A stretch of DNA of 38,258 nt, taken from the NCBI GenBank assembly GCA_045594545.1, contig JAZNYQ010000103.1, positions 1 through 38,258 on the forward strand. The letters run 5' to 3'. Positions within the stretch are counted from its first letter, which is position 1. Each line of letters begins with the position of its first letter. Source of the DNA: CAKSHC01 sp045594545 (GTDB lineage: Bacteria; Bacillota; Clostridia; Oscillospirales; UMGS1783). Of the stretch, positions 1 through 9,235 are shown in pieces. Position numbers and translations under genes: made by a program. Below the pieces are notes generated by a model. It saw nothing but the letters and a program-made list of their open reading frames with translations, was not told the DNA's origin and did not search any database.

Positions 1-135
1 ATGTGGTCATTCAAAAACTGCAAATTAAGCAGGAAAATTAACTACACATTAACTAGAGAAAACCACTATTATCAACACAATACAAATACCGTCTATGCGG
101 TCAATCTTGCGTTTGAATCAGCTTTCGCTGCAACT

Positions 136-170
136 AAAAGAAATGAGCCCGATGCAACACCGAGCTCATT
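136..170 (-). terminator. Terminator of the glycan operon
   Basis: On the minus strand the arms AATGAGC and GCTCATT, with partial pairing inside, are followed by TCTTTT. It lies about 65 bases past the stop of the GH36-type gene and plausibly ends the long leftward operon. The rest of positions 1-235 shows no convincing gene. Confidence 0.6.
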
Positions 171-236
171 CACTAACAATTTTATAATGTCCAAACTTTG
201 GGATTCACTTCAAGTTTTGTATGTGCCGTTCACTTT

Positions 237-2276
237 TTATGCTACCTTCTCAAAAAAGATAACATATGATAAATCGCCATCCTTGAAGAAGTCAACACTT
301 AAGCCATCCTCCATCAATTTTTTACCGGTCATGGTTAGTGTATAGTCGGTGAAATTGACACTTAAATTATAAGTGGCATTTTCATCAAGCCCCTTAAGCA
401 AATAGGTCATTTTCTTCACATCACAACCATTTGGACGAAAGACCGCCAAAAAGCCACGGCCTTCATCTTCAAGATAATATTCATAGCAGGCATCCGTATT
501 GCTAATGTTATCTTCCCTCGAATTCTCATCATTGTAACCCTGCTTAAGAATATAGTAATCCCCCCGCATAATTTCACGACGCAACAGATACTCATCTATA
601 AACAGATTTGTACCGGTTCGAGCATGAATAGCAAGATTCATGGTGGAACAGCGATAGTTATATAGGTTTCCGCTTGGACTGCCGTTGGGACTGTAACTCC
701 CATCTGAGATAGGCAGCCACCAAGACAAATTAGCACCGATTGTGCGTACTCCCTCAGCGGTAGAATCCTCCTTTGTGGACCCGGAGCTGGTGTAATCCGT
801 ACGCCATAGCGGAATGGATCGGCTCATCATCTCCAGATCCAGTCTTTTACCACCCGAGGCGCAGTTGTCAATCATTAGTCCCGGATTCATTTCTACCAAT
901 GCATCCAGAAAACGATATTCATTGGTAATGTACTTGATCTCGGTGATGCCAACACGATCCTCGCCTAACTTTCTGTCTTCGGCACTCCAATAAGTTGTCG
1001 GCTTCATGTTGAAGTCCTGGCGATACCAGTCAACGCCGTTCTCTCGAAGCAAACCGCCGATCCAGTCAACCATATACTCCAACACTTCATTCTCAGATAA
1101 TTTGAGAAGCATAAAATCACTGGTTTCTTTTTTGTCATAGAAATATTCGGGGTGCTCAACTGTCAGCTTGGTGCCCTCTATGGCACGCTCCGGCTCTACC
1201 CAGAGCAGCAATTCTTTTCCGTGTTCATGCAAGTAATCACTAACCGGCTTAATGTTGCCATCCGGATACCCGTCAGGAATAAAATACCAGTTTCCGACAT
1301 TGTTATACCATGAACCATCCGATAAATTATTTCCCAATTTATCGCCGTACCAACCAGCATCAATCCAATGTACGTCGAATTTGATATTACCTTCTACGCG
1401 GGATCGCACCGCCTGTAGTTCATTTTCTAAACCTAACCCTCCTTGAGAATCACTGGTCCATACAATAGGACCATACTTGATTGGGTGACCTGATTCATCT
1501 GCAGGGGTATAGGACTTAAGAACCAATTGACGAAAATCATTGTGACCGTCATCCTGATCACCAACAAAAAACTGTAGCGCCATCATCGGTGTGCGCATAT
1601 CTTCGCCGGCCAGCAAAGCAATATTGGTCTGCTTCATACCGGCCGTGATGGTAACACGCCCATCTTCGTTACTAAAGGTCGCCTTCCAATCACCGGACCA
1701 ACCAATGCCGCCGATCACCCCATATTCTCCATTACAAATATCGAAGTAGGGCATGATCAGGTCAGACGAACGCCCTTCGCCGCTAGCCATCGAATATTCG
1801 GATTCTTTAGTTAGGTCTACACTAAAGCGCTGAAAGTCGGTAATATCGGGAATCGAGCCTTTGGCTGAGGTCATAATCGGATCTTTAATAGTTACCGCAG
1901 CGTTAATAGCCTGAATATTGCTTATCACCGGCGACTTACCACTGCCTTCATTTTTAAAATAATTAGTCCACTCCAAAGCAGCCATCTCTCTATCATAGAT
2001 GATTTCGCTCCAGGCTGTCACGTCACCATTCTTATAAGTAAGTATCCATCCATTTTGGGTTTCTTCCACTACTTTATCCCACTGCGTAATATGTTTGGCA
2101 TACTCGACACCATTATAGTCAAAGGAGAACAGCGTGTTATTTTCCATCTGCTCCTTAATCCATGTCATTGCTGCCGCAGCAGGATCGGAAAAACCCATCT
2201 CAGTTGCCGGCTTTGCACAGGCGACCAATGAGAATACAATCAGAAGCGAAAGAAGCCATGCTATTATCTTTTTCAT
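237..2276 (-). CDS. GH36-type alpha-galactosidase-like lipoprotein
   Basis: Secreted glycoside hydrolase of 679 residues, probably acting on alpha-galactosidic or related linkages outside the membrane. Residues 1-20 are a lipoprotein signal ending in the lipobox LVAC (Cys20), so the mature protein should be tethered to the membrane. The catalytic half looks like clan GH-D/GH36: HWIDAGWYGD near 303-312, LLLWVEPERAIEGT near 356-369, VDWYRQDFN with candidate nucleophile Asp421, then DNCASGGKRLD and WRTDYTSSG with candidate acid/base Asp494. The N-terminal 270 residues would be the beta-sandwich usual for GH36. It is the last gene of the leftward operon, starting 3 bases after the preceding stop, with only a weak ribosome site (AAAGG). 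The sequence is divergent, so substrate specificity is open; other alpha-glycosidases of the same clan remain possible. Confidence 0.85.
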   Translation of the reverse strand: MKKIIAWLLSLLIVFSLVACAKPATEMGFSDPAAAAMTWIKEQMENNTLFSFDYNGVEYAKHITQWDKVVEETQNGWILTYKNGDVTAWSEIIYDREMAALEWTNYFKNEGSGKSPVISNIQAINAAVTIKDPIMTSAKGSIPDITDFQRFSVDLTKESEYSMASGEGRSSDLIMPYFDICNGEYGVIGGIGWSGDWKATFSNEDGRVTITAGMKQTNIALLAGEDMRTPMMALQFFVGDQDDGHNDFRQLVLKSYTPADESGHPIKYGPIVWTSDSQGGLGLENELQAVRSRVEGNIKFDVHWIDAGWYGDKLGNNLSDGSWYNNVGNWYFIPDGYPDGNIKPVSDYLHEHGKELLLWVEPERAIEGTKLTVEHPEYFYDKKETSDFMLLKLSENEVLEYMVDWIGGLLRENGVDWYRQDFNMKPTTYWSAEDRKLGEDRVGITEIKYITNEYRFLDALVEMNPGLMIDNCASGGKRLDLEMMSRSIPLWRTDYTSSGSTKEDSTAEGVRTIGANLSWWLPISDGSYSPNGSPSGNLYNYRCSTMNLAIHARTGTNLFIDEYLLRREIMRGDYYILKQGYNDENSREDNISNTDACYEYYLEDEGRGFLAVFRPNGCDVKKMTYLLKGLDENATYNLSVNFTDYTLTMTGKKLMEDGLSVDFFKDGDLSYVIFFEKVA

Positions 2277-2279
2277 TGT

Positions 2280-3104
2280 TTATGCCGCCTTTCTTTTCTT
2301 GATTAGGGTTATGATAAACATCAGCAATACAGCAATCACAACGCCCGCACCGAGAATAATTGCAATTACAAACGGATCGTTTTTTACAACCTGTGTTGTC
2401 TGAATCTCATCTGCCGGATCATCTGTGATTTCTTCGATAGGACCATTGCCTTCCGAGATTGGGTTTTGCGTAATACCTTTTATATCATTTATGCCTTCTG
2501 ATGGGTTAAATTGAGAACGATCGACCTTATATCCAAAATCAACCTCAACAGGTAAATTACTGGCTTCCCATCCGCTGATATACAGTGGAGTTAAATATAC
2601 TTCACCATCAGCTGTAGTAATATTGCACAGTCTGCCATCAGCTGTCGGCACCGTGGTATCATATGGGACCTCTTCGATACCGAAGGTCACAAAATATTTA
2701 TCCTTATAAACACCGTGTAACCCTTCCCAGTTAAGAATATCGGTAACTGTAGAACAACCAAATGTTCTATCTTTCAATGTCCAAATCAAGCGGTCATGCT
2801 TATTATCCACAAACTGAATTGTACCGTTCCATTGCAGAACAGCATTATAGCTTGGGTGAAGCAATTCTTCTTTATACCGTTGTACACTACCTCCGGCATT
2901 TGTAATTCGCAAAGCCATGTGCGGGCCACGGTTTGTTTGATGATAATTGAGTGCGATTGGTTCTGAGAACTCGATAACAATCTCATTGTCATTGATCTGG
3001 ATGGCACGCTTCACCGTTAATTGACGCTCGGCCGCCTGCACAGGCAGGCAGCACAAAAGCGCAATTACTATAAAGAGGGACAATAATGTATTCTTTAATT
3101 TCAT
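2280..3104 (-). CDS. Membrane-anchored one-unit surface protein
   Basis: Unknown function. The 274-residue protein has a signal peptide (about 1-24, ending VQAA), one copy of the roughly 150-residue repeat unit of the giant neighbour, a Pro/Asp/Thr-rich stalk, and a C-terminal transmembrane helix (about 244-267) followed by KKRKAA, so it should stand on the outer face of the cell membrane. The shared unit shows as NEIVIEFSEPIAL, MALRI, an LQWNG element and TDILNWEG, matching VVITFSAPV, MAIRL, IQWGG and SDVVNYRG in the large protein. The start codon overlaps the giant gene's stop as ATGA and has AAGGAGG upstream, so the two are translationally coupled. It may be a short partner or alternative binding module of the larger protein; that is inference. 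Confidence 0.8.
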   Translation of the reverse strand: MKLKNTLLSLFIVIALLCCLPVQAAERQLTVKRAIQINDNEIVIEFSEPIALNYHQTNRGPHMALRITNAGGSVQRYKEELLHPSYNAVLQWNGTIQFVDNKHDRLIWTLKDRTFGCSTVTDILNWEGLHGVYKDKYFVTFGIEEVPYDTTVPTADGRLCNITTADGEVYLTPLYISGWEASNLPVEVDFGYKVDRSQFNPSEGINDIKGITQNPISEGNGPIEEITDDPADEIQTTQVVKNDPFVIAIILGAGVVIAVLLMFIITLIKKRKAA

Positions 3105-6100
3105 TTTTTATTCTCCTCCTTCTTCTTCGGTTTGATTAGTAAAGCGATCACCGTCGCAATAACCGCAACAGCGGCTGATATGATAATGTAATAAGTATAA
3201 TCCGTCACATACTCAATATTTTCCTGCGTGGTCGCATCAGCATCGGTGTCTCGCTCCGGCAAATCGTATGCCACCTCAACATCAAACTGAATCTGGCCTG
3301 AGGTGTAGTCACAGGATAGCTTGCGCATTCCCGACAGGTCGGTAATACCTGCCAAACGCATGCTTCTGGCGGGCGCAGCAAAGCCTTCGGTATCATTAAT
3401 TATAACAAAAGCTACGCGCGCACCGAGATTCCATTTGAGGTTGCCTTCATAATTAAATATCTCAGTCAGGCTCTTAGCATTAGCCGAATCAAGCGTCCAC
3501 AGAATAACATTCTTGTTATCATCCTTATACATCCAAGTACCCTTGAAATTAGCCGTTTTGCCATTAGCCAGAGACTCCGTATTACCTGATGCCGTCAGAT
3601 ATCGAATAGACATAGTCGGCGCACCGTCACCCTCTGCAATCAGCACTCCCTCGGAGAAAACCAGTTCTATTGTCTGATCGTCAATTGCCTTAGCGGAAAG
3701 CAACTGTACATCCGCAACACCCTTAAGTGCAGAAGTATTAAGATCCATATATAGGTCATCCATAGATTTTTTCATGAAATTCGCCGTCAAATGGTTCTTA
3801 CCGTCAGGCCCGATTATATTATCAATCAAGCCATTAGCACCCACCTTAATAACATTTGCCGTTGCATAATCCTCAATGCAGAATTTTAGAACAGAACCTT
3901 CCTGCTGCTTCAGCGCACCACGATAATTCACGACATCAGAAATATTACAAGCGCCAAAAGCATATCCGGTCTGTGTCCATATAATGGAGGTATGCGACTC
4001 ATCAGTCCAAGCCCAGGAACCTCCCCATTGGATCGGCAAGTGATTGTATTCGTCACCGGAGTATAGCAAATTGTTATCCTTATCAACCAAACGAATAGCC
4101 ATATACGGATTCCCGACAATGTTCACCCTGCTCGAAAAATCAATGCGGATCTGGGTGTCATTGATAATTTTCGCGGTAGCTGTTATCTTTTTGGGTGTAT
4201 AACTCTGAGTCATCGGCACAAAGGCACCGGCTCGGTCGGTCACTAAAACATTACCTGTCAAAGCAACGCCGGACTTACCCTTTAAAGTAACGTTATCCAC
4301 ATAACCGCTACGACGAATTATGGCCTCGTTATTCTCTTCCATACCGACCACAATTTGACAACCTTCATATTCCTTATTCCAGTCATGATGGAAGATATCG
4401 GTCAGATTACCGCACATACCGGGCGTAGTGACAATCTTACACTTGATTTGAGTATGATCTTCGTTATACCATTCCCAATTCATACCCCACTGCATGGGCG
4501 TATTTTTTTCATTGTTAGTTTGGGATGCAGTAACATATACACCGTCAACCGTTTTATATAGTAATTTATTTTTTTCATCAAGCATACGGACAGCCAGATA
4601 AGGATTCGATACAATATCAACGGGAGCTGAGAAGGTAATTACGACTTCCATGTCGCTAATAGCCTCAGCCTTAACTATGCCTAATTCACCTTGTGGAATT
4701 TGCGTCGGATCCAAATCCGGAGCATAAGCAATGTCCTTCTTGCCATTGAAAGGATCCGCCAACAACCGATGACCGGTGGTGGTCTTGACAGCATCGACAA
4801 CGCCATCGCTGCCGGTACGGTCATCCACGGCAACCACTAATCGATTATACTCATCATCCAGCAGAGTAACGATATCATCCAAGCCCAACATTGGCAAATC
4901 CGGATTACCGTTATGATTCAGAGTAAATACCAGTTGAGTATGAGCATCATTATAATAGTTGAAATACCCCTGCCACTGATAATAGACACCGTCTTCGGTC
5001 TTTTTGTATCCATAGTTATCATTAACCAGACGAATCCAGCCTCGCGGCATAGAGCCGGGGTTAAGAATCTCGCCACTAATTACAACCTCTTCCGAGAAGG
5101 TAACAACAACTTGCGACTGGCTAATAATTTCAGCTTTTTCAATTAATACCTCAGCCGACGGATCGGGATTTTGATACTCATTAATATCCACATACAGATG
5201 ATCCCCGCTATGGGACAGGAACCGAGTCATATCCGCCTGCTTACCGGTAGCAGCATCTCGGATATGGTGGATCAGGTGATTGCCTGCATAATAGGTGTCA
5301 CCATTTTCGGTCGTACCAGGATTGACCTCCTCAAAGGTAAATACCATATTCATACCCTGTAGTGTAGGAATCATATTGATTTTACTGATAAGCACACTGA
5401 TATCAGTTGTACCAAAATCAACAATCATCACACGTCCATCAGCTGAATCAACCGAGACATCCTGAGCCTGCCATAACAAATCACTGCCGGTAGTTATCAA
5501 ACTGTTTGTTACCGTGTCTACGCGCACTACATCGCCGGATGGACGAATCATGCGCAGACCGACAATAGGTTTAGCCGATCCGTTCATATCAACAAGTTTG
5601 ATAGGACGGTTAAAGGTAACGGTCATCTTGGAAGCTCCGACCTGCTTCACCGACTCAATCGTTAGTAGTTCGGTTGCAACCGCAGCCGACGGTAATTTCT
5701 TATAATAAATATCGCCGTACTGGAGGTTAGAAGACAAAAGCTTCGACCCATCGACTGCCACAACGGTATTCACCAAACCATCCTTGATCTTGTCGCCGGA
5801 ACCACTTCCGTCATTCTGCATAATCGCAAGCACCATCGTATAACCAGCAAATTCCGGCCGTTCGGCTAAGCGGAAAAACTGTGAAAAGTTACGGATATAA
5901 AATCCACTCTTACTGGTTTCAAAAACAAGATTAAATGTCTTATTGTCCGTGGTGGAAGGTATGAGATTAAAATTGAGTGCGTTACGACCGGTGCCACCCG
6001 CTGTGCTGACATCAGAGATATTATTACCCGTACCATTACAATATACCAGCTGGTTGTTGGCCAGATTATTAGCCACTATACGTATTGCAAATCCGGTTTT

Positions 6101-9010
6101 CTCGTAAGAAGACAGTTCCTTATTAAAGGTGATCTGCATCGTCTGCTCATCAAGAATGGTCATGCTTTCAACCTTAACTCCACCGCGTGCTAACCCGGAG
6201 ATCGGCGCATAGAAGCCTTCCTTGCCACCGGCAGGACCATTATCACCATTAGTGACCAACAGGTATTTGCCGTCGCCATCTGTCCAGTTATCTACTCGCC
6301 CGACCATGTTACCGCCTGTAACCACCTTATCTTCAAAGGCCAAGGTCAATACATACTTACCATAATAGATCGAATCAGGATCTTGAGTCATGTCATACAA
6401 ATCCTGCAAATTGGCAGTTGTGGTATAGAGCCAGATATCCGAAGCCGTACCAGTCGGCAAAACATTACCTTCCGCATCGATCGGCTTGAAATCCTTTTTA
6501 TTACCCCACTGCGCCCAAGCGTTCTTTAATTTACCGGCAAAAGTATAGTAACCATCCTGCACAGAAGCCAAGCGGAAAAGAACATCGCCTGTATTGTTAG
6601 CATCAAAGACGGTATTGGTGACCGCTTGATTGAATTTAACCTTGACTGTATGATTATCAACCAATTCCGCCCTGGTTACGGTCACATAGTCATATTCAGT
6701 CAATGCAAAATAAGCCGTGCCATCCTTGGTAGCCAACAATGCCTTATCTCCGGCTGTAATTGAATCAACTAAGCCGTTGCCGTTGAGAGTCGGTTCTTCC
6801 ATGCGAAGTTCCAGTCGACCGTCAGTTACAAACTCAACAATCTCACCGTACAATGTGCTCAAATGACCAACCAGCATATCGCTTCGATTACCATAGGTAT
6901 TGACACCTGCAAGATCCCAGCGTGCAAGGCTCCATCCGTCACCAGGCTTCACATTAGAATATACCTTATCGTTGCCCTTATACCACAAAAGTTTCCCTTC
7001 GTCGTTGCGTCCGACGATATATATCTGCGTTGCGGTATAGGTAATGTCTTCACTGAAATCAATCAGCAGACTCTTATCCTTATGTACCCGTACTTCATCC
7101 ACAGCCAGCACAACATCCTGCACCTGAATGATATCCGCACAAGCCTTATCAAATTCCGCCGCATGGGTTGCAGCAAGGCAAGCCAATCCGTTGGATGTCA
7201 TGATTTCATTAACCATACCATCACTATCGGATACGGCCGAAACAATCTCAACGCCTAGATATTTGTCACCGAGTTGTGCAGCAATATCCTGTTGCCAGGA
7301 ATCAGAAACGGAGGAAATTTTGACCATCAGTTTGTCACCGCTGCCATAAAAGGCGATCGGTTCAGCATCATAGGCAACATTCAACTGACCATCACTCTTA
7401 TTATATAATCCCACGCGAATAGAAACATCTGCAGGGAATGCAATAGTCTCAGAGAAGGTCAATAATACATGATTATCTGCCAATAAAGATGCACCGGTCA
7501 ACCGGACTGTACTCGTTATGTCGATACAGGCGGCATCCACCGGCCCCTGTGTTGCCATCAAAGGCGAACCATCTGCCGCCGTCAAACCATCAATGAACCC
7601 ATTTTTCTGGCGCTCAATTGGTCCACCTGCAGAGACCGCTTTTTCCTCAAAACAAAGCTTGACAAAAAACTTCTTATCGGGATTCTGCTGCTTAAGGCTT
7701 TCCGTTGATGCATAGGCCTTCTTTAAGCCTTGAGCAAATGTCAGCTTGACCGATCCCGCATCATCCACTGCATCTATGTCGGACGGTGCCCACTGATACC
7801 AGACACCCGTTGTGCCAAGCGATCCGTCATACTCGCCGGTATTGCTGCGATATACGGTATTGTTTTCATCAACGATACGCAACAGTATATCAACGGGCTC
7901 ATACTCTTTTTTGCCGTCAGCAAATGAATCCAGACCCGACAACTTGTGCGAAAATTTGACAAGTAGTTCCGTATCTGTAGTTTTAGTTGCCGAATCAAGG
8001 GTAACCGCATTCTGATACAGTTCCTGCGAGCCAAACCAAATGCCATCCGGACCGTAGGTAGTATTGGTTGCCCCACCCAAAGCAATACCATCAATACAGG
8101 TCAACCCATTGAGTGCGTTATCATCAGGATATCCGCTGCTTGCCACTTCGTAGAGGGCAACGCGCAAATAATCAGCCTGCTTTTGCCCAAAGAAATAACC
8201 ATTGATACTGCGTGATGTGTTGTCAATACGCACACCGATACGGTTGTCCGATGTATATTCCGGAACAACGGTTGCGCCGCAATTATCCACAGATGATGTA
8301 CCTGAGGTCTTAAATCCGGCAACACGCGCCTTAAGATTCTCCGCTTTATCTATCTTTTGGCTAAAGTATACAAGTACTACACGATCCTTATCGGACTCAG
8401 CCTTAGCCATCCAATCCGGCATGCGCATAATGCGCTCAATCTCAAAGGTCAGATCCGTAACCGATACTGTAATAGCATCTCCGCCATCATAGGTTCCGGT
8501 ACGTCCGACTAACTTGTTGCCGTTAATATCGGTGGCGCCGGCTAAATAATTATCTCGATTCGAATCCTGCGTATCATACATATCAACTCTGAAGGATACA
8601 TTGGTTCCTCTCTTACGCCAAACATCAAAATTGCTGGCGTTAACAACCGTATAATCCGCAGTATCATTACCAAACGTAATAGCAATAGGATTGGTACCGC
8701 CAACATACGTACCGGTTCCATTGAAATTCGTTGTAATGGTTGTAACACCCGATGTTTTTACTCGAAACTTAATCGTCTTGTTCTCAAGATTTTCAAGCAT
8801 CTCGGCACTGGGCGTATTGTTGAAATACATCAACACCGTCCGCCCCTTCTTTGTGCCTGAAATACTGGTATAAGAGTCGGACATCTCTTCTACTTTAATA
8901 ATCTTAAATTCATCAGCAGAAAAATGTTCCGTTGCCTGTATCGATATAGGCATTCCAATCAATAAACTTACACACAACAACAACGCCGCTAAACGCTTCC
9001 ATGTTTTCAC
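3101..9010 (-). CDS. Giant repeat-containing surface protein
   Basis: Unknown function, 1969 residues. The start is GTG with AAGGAG upstream. Residues 1-26 are a signal peptide. The rest is a string of about 12 diverged units of 140-170 residues. Near the end lies a transmembrane helix (about 1939-1960) followed by a Lys-rich tail, so the protein should be membrane-anchored and may extend far from the cell; there is no LPXTG sorting motif. Each unit has a beta-strand core of the form xVxVTFSxxV, later an AIRL-like strand, a WxW or QWxG element, and ends with a line such as GLVDSITxxDGxxLLA. This suggests Ig-like or carbohydrate-binding beta sandwiches, but I cannot assign a named domain. The N-terminal unit matches that of the 587-residue paralogue. 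It sits between glycosidase genes, which supports a role in glycan capture; adhesion is an alternative. Confidence 0.85.
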   Translation of the reverse strand: MKTWKRLAALLLCVSLLIGMPISIQATEHFSADEFKIIKVEEMSDSYTSISGTKKGRTVLMYFNNTPSAEMLENLENKTIKFRVKTSGVTTITTNFNGTGTYVGGTNPIAITFGNDTADYTVVNASNFDVWRKRGTNVSFRVDMYDTQDSNRDNYLAGATDINGNKLVGRTGTYDGGDAITVSVTDLTFEIERIMRMPDWMAKAESDKDRVVLVYFSQKIDKAENLKARVAGFKTSGTSSVDNCGATVVPEYTSDNRIGVRIDNTSRSINGYFFGQKQADYLRVALYEVASSGYPDDNALNGLTCIDGIALGGATNTTYGPDGIWFGSQELYQNAVTLDSATKTTDTELLVKFSHKLSGLDSFADGKKEYEPVDILLRIVDENNTVYRSNTGEYDGSLGTTGVWYQWAPSDIDAVDDAGSVKLTFAQGLKKAYASTESLKQQNPDKKFFVKLCFEEKAVSAGGPIERQKNGFIDGLTAADGSPLMATQGPVDAACIDITSTVRLTGASLLADNHVLLTFSETIAFPADVSIRVGLYNKSDGQLNVAYDAEPIAFYGSGDKLMVKISSVSDSWQQDIAAQLGDKYLGVEIVSAVSDSDGMVNEIMTSNGLACLAATHAAEFDKACADIIQVQDVVLAVDEVRVHKDKSLLIDFSEDITYTATQIYIVGRNDEGKLLWYKGNDKVYSNVKPGDGWSLARWDLAGVNTYGNRSDMLVGHLSTLYGEIVEFVTDGRLELRMEEPTLNGNGLVDSITAGDKALLATKDGTAYFALTEYDYVTVTRAELVDNHTVKVKFNQAVTNTVFDANNTGDVLFRLASVQDGYYTFAGKLKNAWAQWGNKKDFKPIDAEGNVLPTGTASDIWLYTTTANLQDLYDMTQDPDSIYYGKYVLTLAFEDKVVTGGNMVGRVDNWTDGDGKYLLVTNGDNGPAGGKEGFYAPISGLARGGVKVESMTILDEQTMQITFNKELSSYEKTGFAIRIVANNLANNQLVYCNGTGNNISDVSTAGGTGRNALNFNLIPSTTDNKTFNLVFETSKSGFYIRNFSQFFRLAERPEFAGYTMVLAIMQNDGSGSGDKIKDGLVNTVVAVDGSKLLSSNLQYGDIYYKKLPSAAVATELLTIESVKQVGASKMTVTFNRPIKLVDMNGSAKPIVGLRMIRPSGDVVRVDTVTNSLITTGSDLLWQAQDVSVDSADGRVMIVDFGTTDISVLISKINMIPTLQGMNMVFTFEEVNPGTTENGDTYYAGNHLIHHIRDAATGKQADMTRFLSHSGDHLYVDINEYQNPDPSAEVLIEKAEIISQSQVVVTFSEEVVISGEILNPGSMPRGWIRLVNDNYGYKKTEDGVYYQWQGYFNYYNDAHTQLVFTLNHNGNPDLPMLGLDDIVTLLDDEYNRLVVAVDDRTGSDGVVDAVKTTTGHRLLADPFNGKKDIAYAPDLDPTQIPQGELGIVKAEAISDMEVVITFSAPVDIVSNPYLAVRMLDEKNKLLYKTVDGVYVTASQTNNEKNTPMQWGMNWEWYNEDHTQIKCKIVTTPGMCGNLTDIFHHDWNKEYEGCQIVVGMEENNEAIIRRSGYVDNVTLKGKSGVALTGNVLVTDRAGAFVPMTQSYTPKKITATAKIINDTQIRIDFSSRVNIVGNPYMAIRLVDKDNNLLYSGDEYNHLPIQWGGSWAWTDESHTSIIWTQTGYAFGACNISDVVNYRGALKQQEGSVLKFCIEDYATANVIKVGANGLIDNIIGPDGKNHLTANFMKKSMDDLYMDLNTSALKGVADVQLLSAKAIDDQTIELVFSEGVLIAEGDGAPTMSIRYLTASGNTESLANGKTANFKGTWMYKDDNKNVILWTLDSANAKSLTEIFNYEGNLKWNLGARVAFVIINDTEGFAAPARSMRLAGITDLSGMRKLSCDYTSGQIQFDVEVAYDLPERDTDADATTQENIEYVTDYTYYIIISAAVAVIATVIALLIKPKKKEENKK
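3253..8911 (-). repeat. Twelve diverged protein repeat units
   Basis: Unit starts in the 1969-residue protein fall near residues 34, 192, 337, 500, 636, 775, 945, 1116, 1289, 1445, 1609 and 1767. Units 10 and 11 are most alike: VVITFSAPVDIVSNPYLAVR against IRIDFSSRVNIVGNPYMAIR, spaced 164 residues. Divergence is high at residue level, so this is an old array rather than a recent DNA duplication. The first two units are the least typical. The boundaries are by eye. Confidence 0.75.
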
Positions 9011-9042
9011 CTATAATCTCTCCTTCAGCGTTATATTTTTAT

Positions 9043-9076
9043 AATCGGGACCATTATATCAAAAATGGTCCCGATT
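9043..9076 (-). other. Intercistronic hairpin
   Basis: A perfect 12-bp inverted repeat (AATCGGGACCAT / ATGGTCCCGATT, loop of 10) lies between the 41-codon gene and the giant gene. On the minus strand it is followed by ATAAAAATATAA, not a T-run, so it is not a standard intrinsic terminator. It could stabilise or process the mRNA so that upstream and downstream genes are made in different amounts. Confidence 0.6.
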
Positions 9077-9099
9077 GTTCCAGGTAATTTAAGGATTAT

Positions 9100-9225
9100 T
9101 TACCATTCACCAACGTCTTCACCAAAGTCATACACTCCGGACATCAGTACTTCGGCATCAGAAGTCAATGCTTCCGCCACCTCAAAGCAGAGGATATCCA
9201 ATGTTGGCTGTTCATATTTCTTCAT
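9100..9225 (-). CDS. 41-residue peptide of unknown function
   Basis: A small gene with no recognised function. The sequence begins MKKYEQPTLDILCFEVAEAL and continues TSDAEVLMSGVYDFGEDVGE plus a final Trp; it is acidic after the first four residues. It starts 10 bases after the stop of the 587-residue gene, with AAGGAG six bases before the ATG, so it is very probably translated. Short proteins opening with MKKYExP and an acidic, Gly-rich end are, to my knowledge, common next to secreted proteins in gut Clostridia and Bacteroidetes, with no settled role. It has no signal peptide and no transmembrane segment. A RiPP-type precursor is possible, with residues 1-20 as leader, but no modifying enzyme is present in this window. 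Confidence 0.75.
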   Translation of the reverse strand: MKKYEQPTLDILCFEVAEALTSDAEVLMSGVYDFGEDVGEW

Positions 9226-9235
9226 AACTGTCTCC

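Noticed and set aside
1..345. A plus-strand frame of 114 codons at the window edge
   Set aside because: It crosses the operon terminator and the end of the GH36-type gene and resembles no known protein.
3253..8911. The repeat array as a recent DNA duplication or CRISPR-like repeat
   Set aside because: Units are related only at the protein level and differ strongly in DNA; no short regularly spaced direct repeats are present anywhere in the window.
9043..9076. The hairpin as an intrinsic terminator
   Set aside because: The following bases on the transcribed strand are A-rich, with no T-run.
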